A stretch of DNA of 41,129 nt, taken from positions 1 to 41,129 of the forward strand of contig DZCM01000009.1 in assembly GCA_022730295.1 (NCBI GenBank), given 5' to 3'. This document shows, one piece after another, positions 38,501 through 41,129 of this stretch; the first letter of the stretch is position 1, and every line of letters starts with the position of its first letter. Position numbers and translations under genes: made by a program. Origin of the DNA: Rhodanobacter sp. Lineage in GTDB: Bacteria; Pseudomonadota; Gammaproteobacteria; Xanthomonadales; Rhodanobacteraceae. The notes beneath the pieces were generated by a model that was given only the letters and a program-made list of their open reading frames with translations, had not been told where the DNA came from and made no database searches.

Positions 38501-39786
38501 GCCACGTTTGCGCGCCACGCCTGGACCGCTTCCGCGTAGCGCAGGCAATCGGCGTACGTGTTGTACAGCGGCGCGGGTGCGATGCGCATCACATCCGGTT
38601 CGCGCCAGTCGCCCAGTACGCCGTGCGCGGCCATGAAGTCGAACAGCGACTTGCCGGCGTCACGGCCGGCGCGAACGCGGATGGAAAGTTGCGCGCCGCG
38701 GCGGTCGGGTTCGTGCGGCGTCGCGACTTCCAGCACGTCACCCACTTGCGCTTCGATCAGCCACGCCAGGTAGGCGGTGAGGCGCCGGGATTTTTCACGC
38801 AGGCGGGACATGCCGGCACGTTGGAACAGGTCCAGCGATGCCCGCAACGGTGCCAGCGCCAGGATCGGCGGGTTCGAGAGCTGCCATGCTTCGGCGCCGG
38901 TGGCGGCGTCGAATTCCGGGCGCATCTCGAAGCGGGTGGCTTGGTTGCGGCCCCACCACCCCTCGAAACGCGGCAGGGCGGCTTGCGCGTGGCGCGCGTG
39001 CACGAAGGCGCCGGCGACGGCGCCGGGGCCGGAGTTCAGGTACTTGTACGAACACCATGCTGCAAAGTCGCAGCCGGCGTCGTGCAGGCGCAAATCAAGA
39101 TTGCCTGCCGCGTGCGCACAGTCGAATCCGACGCTGCAGCCTTGTGCGTGCGCGAGCCTGGTGATTGCCGCGAGGTCGAAGGCTTGCCCGGTGAGGTATT
39201 GCACGCCCGGCCACAGCACCAGCGCGATGCGCTGGCCGTGCTCGGCCAGCACGCGTTCGATGGCTGCCATCGAGATGGTGCCGCCGGGTTCGTCGGCATC
39301 CAGTTCGATCAACGCGTCGCGCGGATCGAAACCATGGAAGCGGATCTGCGAGGCGGCGAGGTCGCGATCGGAGGGGAACGCATGGCGCTCGATCAGGAGC
39401 GCCGGGCGTGCTGCGGTGGGTCGATAGAAGCTCACCATCAGCAAGTGCAGGTTGGCGGTGAGCGAATTCATCGCCACTACTTCGGAGGCTTCGGCGCCCA
39501 CGACTGCGGCCAGCGTGTCGCGTACCTCGCGGTGGTAAGGCAGCCACGGGTGGCGTGCGTGCAAGTGACCCTCCACGCCCAGTCGCGCCCAGTCGTCGAT
39601 TTCGTCGAGCAATGCCTGGCGCACGCCGCGCGGCTGCAATCCAAGCGAGTTGCCGACGAGATACGTTTGCTCGCCATCGCCGTGCGGCGGAATCAGGAAT
39701 TCGTTGCGGAAAGTGCGCAACGGATCGGCGGCATCCTGCGCGTGGGCCCAGCCGGCATCGGCGCGGAAATCAGGCGATGGCGTCAT
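38497..39786 (-). CDS. kynU: Kynureninase
   Basis: 429 residues. A PLP enzyme that cleaves 3-hydroxykynurenine to 3-hydroxyanthranilate and alanine. PLP lysine K248 is in CSYKYLNSGPGAVAGAFVH and the pyridine-nitrogen Asp in VGFDCAHAAGNLDL (D222). LVGNSLGLQPRG, NSLTANLHLLMVSFYRP and FPSDRDLAASQIRFHG are conserved family stretches. The ATG start is 2 bases after the stop of the secreted protein, and the stop overlaps kmo. Length is normal. Confidence 0.96.
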   Translation of the reverse strand: MTPSPDFRADAGWAHAQDAADPLRTFRNEFLIPPHGDGEQTYLVGNSLGLQPRGVRQALLDEIDDWARLGVEGHLHARHPWLPYHREVRDTLAAVVGAEASEVVAMNSLTANLHLLMVSFYRPTAARPALLIERHAFPSDRDLAASQIRFHGFDPRDALIELDADEPGGTISMAAIERVLAEHGQRIALVLWPGVQYLTGQAFDLAAITRLAHAQGCSVGFDCAHAAGNLDLRLHDAGCDFAAWCSYKYLNSGPGAVAGAFVHARHAQAALPRFEGWWGRNQATRFEMRPEFDAATGAEAWQLSNPPILALAPLRASLDLFQRAGMSRLREKSRRLTAYLAWLIEAQVGDVLEVATPHEPDRRGAQLSIRVRAGRDAGKSLFDFMAAHGVLGDWREPDVMRIAPAPLYNTYADCLRYAEAVQAWRANVA

Positions 39787-39787
39787 C

Positions 39788-40306
39788 TTATTTTTCGACC
39801 GCAGTCACGATCGATTGGCATCCCGAGTCGAAGGTTGCACTCCAGCCGGACGGTGCGGCGGCGGGGCGGACGCAACGTACCTGGATCGCGAGGTTGGACC
39901 GGTACGCGTAGGTTTCGCTGTAGGTGTTCTTCTCGTGATTCTCGCTGGCGGTGTAGCGCAGGCTGGACGCACCACCCGGCGAAGAATTCACGGCGGCGTA
40001 GCCCGGCAGTTTGCGCGCGCGCGCCGTGCCGGAATTCAGGAACGTCTGGAAGCCCGCGACGCCGTCCACCTGCTCGGTGGTGACGGTGATGCGCGCCAAG
40101 GCATTGTTGTCGTCCGGGATTTTTACCTGCAGGGCGACAAACTGGCGCGTGCCGTCGGATTTTTCCATCAGTACCGGCCACACGTCGGGCGCGGAAAACT
40201 TCACTGCGCCGTTGGACAGCGAATAGTCAGCCGCGAATGCGGATGGCGCGAGCGTCAGCGCACAGGCGCCGAGCATGACTGCGATCGATCGGGTTGTGCG
40301 CTTCAT
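39788..40306 (-). CDS. Secreted protein of unknown function in the kynurenine operon
   Basis: 172 residues. Not recognised. A signal peptide is clear (KRTTRSIAVMLGACALTLAPSAFA, cut before ADYSLS, written here in parts), so the mature protein of about 148 residues is periplasmic. The body has alternating strands (KFSAPDVWPVLMEKSDG, QFVALQVKIPDDNNALARI) and a helix around DGVAGFQTFLNSGTARA, faintly like the PsbP/DUF1795 fold, which is only a guess. Two cysteines (IQVRCVRP, DSGCQSIV) may pair. The start overlaps the ACMSD stop by ATGA and the kynU start follows 1-2 bases after its stop, so expression is tied to kynurenine degradation. Confidence 0.85.
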   Translation of the reverse strand: MKRTTRSIAVMLGACALTLAPSAFAADYSLSNGAVKFSAPDVWPVLMEKSDGTRQFVALQVKIPDDNNALARITVTTEQVDGVAGFQTFLNSGTARARKLPGYAAVNSSPGGASSLRYTASENHEKNTYSETYAYRSNLAIQVRCVRPAAAPSGWSATFDSGCQSIVTAVEK

Positions 40307-41129
40307 GTAGCCTCCACGGGATGGGTGAAACGTTGTTTGGACAAACCCAGCCATTCCAGCGCGGCGCCATGGAACATGCGTTCGCGCTGTGCCGGTTGCA
40401 GGGCGAGTGCGTCGATGCCGCTGCCCGGTTGCTGTTCGCCCAGCGGGAACGGGTAGTCGGTGCCCAACATCACCCGGTCGTCACCGACGACGTCGAGCAG
40501 GTAGCGCAAAGCTTGCGGATCGTGCACGGTTGAATCGAAGAACAGGCGTGGGAAGTAATCGCGCGGCGCTCGTGCATTGTCGATGGCGACGAGGTCGGGG
40601 CGCATCCGGTAGCCGTGCTCGATGCGGCCGATGGTGAAGGGGAACGAGCCGCCGCCATGCGCAAACGCGATGCGCAGGTTCGGCAAGCGTTCGAGCACAC
40701 CGCCAAAGATCAGCGAGCAGGCGGCGCGCGACTGCTCGGCCGGCATCCCGACCAGCCACGGCAGCCAGTATTTCGGCATGCTGTCCGTACCCATCATGTC
40801 CCACGGGTGGATCAGGATGGCGGCGCCGAGGTCGGCGGCGGCTTCGAAGAACGGGAACAATTCTTCGGCGTCGAGGTTCCAGTCGTTGACGTGCGACCCG
40901 ATCTGCACGCCCTGCAGGCCGAGTTGATCCACGCAGTGTTCCAATTCTTCGATTGCGAGGTGCGGCGATTGCAGCGGTACGGTGCCGATGCCGGCGTAGC
41001 GGTCGGGATAGTTGCGGCAGATTTCGGCAGTGTGCGCATTCAAGTGGCGATGCAGCTCGCGCGCCTGATTGGGCTTGGCCCAGTACGAAAACAGCACCGG
41101 CACGGTCGAGATCACCTGCACGTCCACGC
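40303..41129 (-). CDS. acmsd: 2-amino-3-carboxymuconate-6-semialdehyde decarboxylase (ACMSD), N-terminus cut by right edge
   Basis: About 275 residues are present, lacking roughly the first 60 of the usual 330-340. It decarboxylates ACMS to 2-aminomuconate semialdehyde, steering carbon away from quinolinate and NAD. Conserved with the human enzyme are STVPVLFSYWAKPNQ, GVQIGSHVNDWNL, LIHPWDMMGTDSMPKYWLPW (His zinc ligand), AFAHGGGSFPFTIGRIEHG and MLGTDYPFPLGE (metal Asp). The reading frame stays open to the last base of the window. It is first in a chain with the secreted protein, kynU and kmo. Confidence 0.95.
   Translation of the reverse strand, partial: VDVQVISTVPVLFSYWAKPNQARELHRHLNAHTAEICRNYPDRYAGIGTVPLQSPHLAIEELEHCVDQLGLQGVQIGSHVNDWNLDAEELFPFFEAAADLGAAILIHPWDMMGTDSMPKYWLPWLVGMPAEQSRAACSLIFGGVLERLPNLRIAFAHGGGSFPFTIGRIEHGYRMRPDLVAIDNARAPRDYFPRLFFDSTVHDPQALRYLLDVVGDDRVMLGTDYPFPLGEQQPGSGIDALALQPAQRERMFHGAALEWLGLSKQRFTHPVEAT

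Overview
The window looks like chromosomal DNA from a GC-rich (about two thirds GC by eye) aerobic gammaproteobacterium, most likely Xanthomonadales (Xanthomonadaceae/Rhodanobacteraceae type). The signs are the queG/nnr/tsaE/amiC and rpsO-pnp neighbourhoods, a complete cytochrome c maturation (ccm) operon, a kynurenine-pathway operon, a two-subunit (class III) PHA synthase and the style of the short intergenic palindromes. The taxonomy is inferred from gene content. No gene-free stretch exceeds about 300 bases, and I see no CRISPR array, prophage, integrase or transposase.

Layout. 1-8 kb: tail of an unidentified gene, then (minus) a SnoaL-like protein behind queG, and (plus) nnr-tsaE-amiC, followed by rpsO-pnp and a clear terminator. 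8-13.3 kb: a plus-strand operon for a 2-oxoacid:ferredoxin oxidoreductase (fused gamma-alpha subunit and beta subunit) preceded by a GltD-like FAD/iron-sulfur oxidoreductase; each gene junction carries a small palindromic element. 13.3-17.7 kb: a small membrane protein, phaE-phaC, pspC, mtnA and a frameshifted gtrA. 17.8-20.5 kb: gyrA with an interesting leader. 20.5-22.4 kb: a lower-GC orphan secreted protein, a Prx5-type peroxiredoxin, a small heat-shock protein and tRNA-Ala(CGC). 22.5-25.8 kb: rnd, a membrane-anchored SUMF1-domain protein lacking the catalytic cysteines, and tRNA-Leu(CAA). 25.8-29.1 kb (minus): cysteine dioxygenase, a MetX-family acyltransferase and amtB with a sigma-54 promoter. 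29.2-36.6 kb (minus): ccmABCDEFGHI in full. 36.7-41.1 kb (minus): DUF3293 protein, kmo, kynU, a small secreted protein and ACMSD cut by the right edge; this group is tightly packed and reads toward ccm.

How the genes work together. The oxidoreductase operon should link 2-oxoacid oxidation/reduction to NAD(P)H through iron-sulfur clusters. PhaE and PhaC form one PHA synthase. The kyn genes degrade kynurenine to 2-aminomuconate semialdehyde, with 3-hydroxyanthranilate dioxygenase presumably outside the window. The ccm genes export, chaperone and ligate haem to apocytochromes c. The metX homologue may make O-acylserine for cysteine synthesis beside a cysteine-degrading dioxygenase.

The most unusual points are the duplicated 3' end of ccmA (93-bp period, differences concentrated at third codon positions), the CcmE C-terminus built from an intergenic palindrome, the gyrA leader with mutually exclusive hairpins covering the ribosome binding site, palindromic elements at both junctions of the oxidoreductase operon, the catalytically unlikely SUMF1 protein, and a translationally coupled secreted orphan inside the kynurenine operon. 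I found no convincing wholly new multi-gene defence or biosynthetic system.
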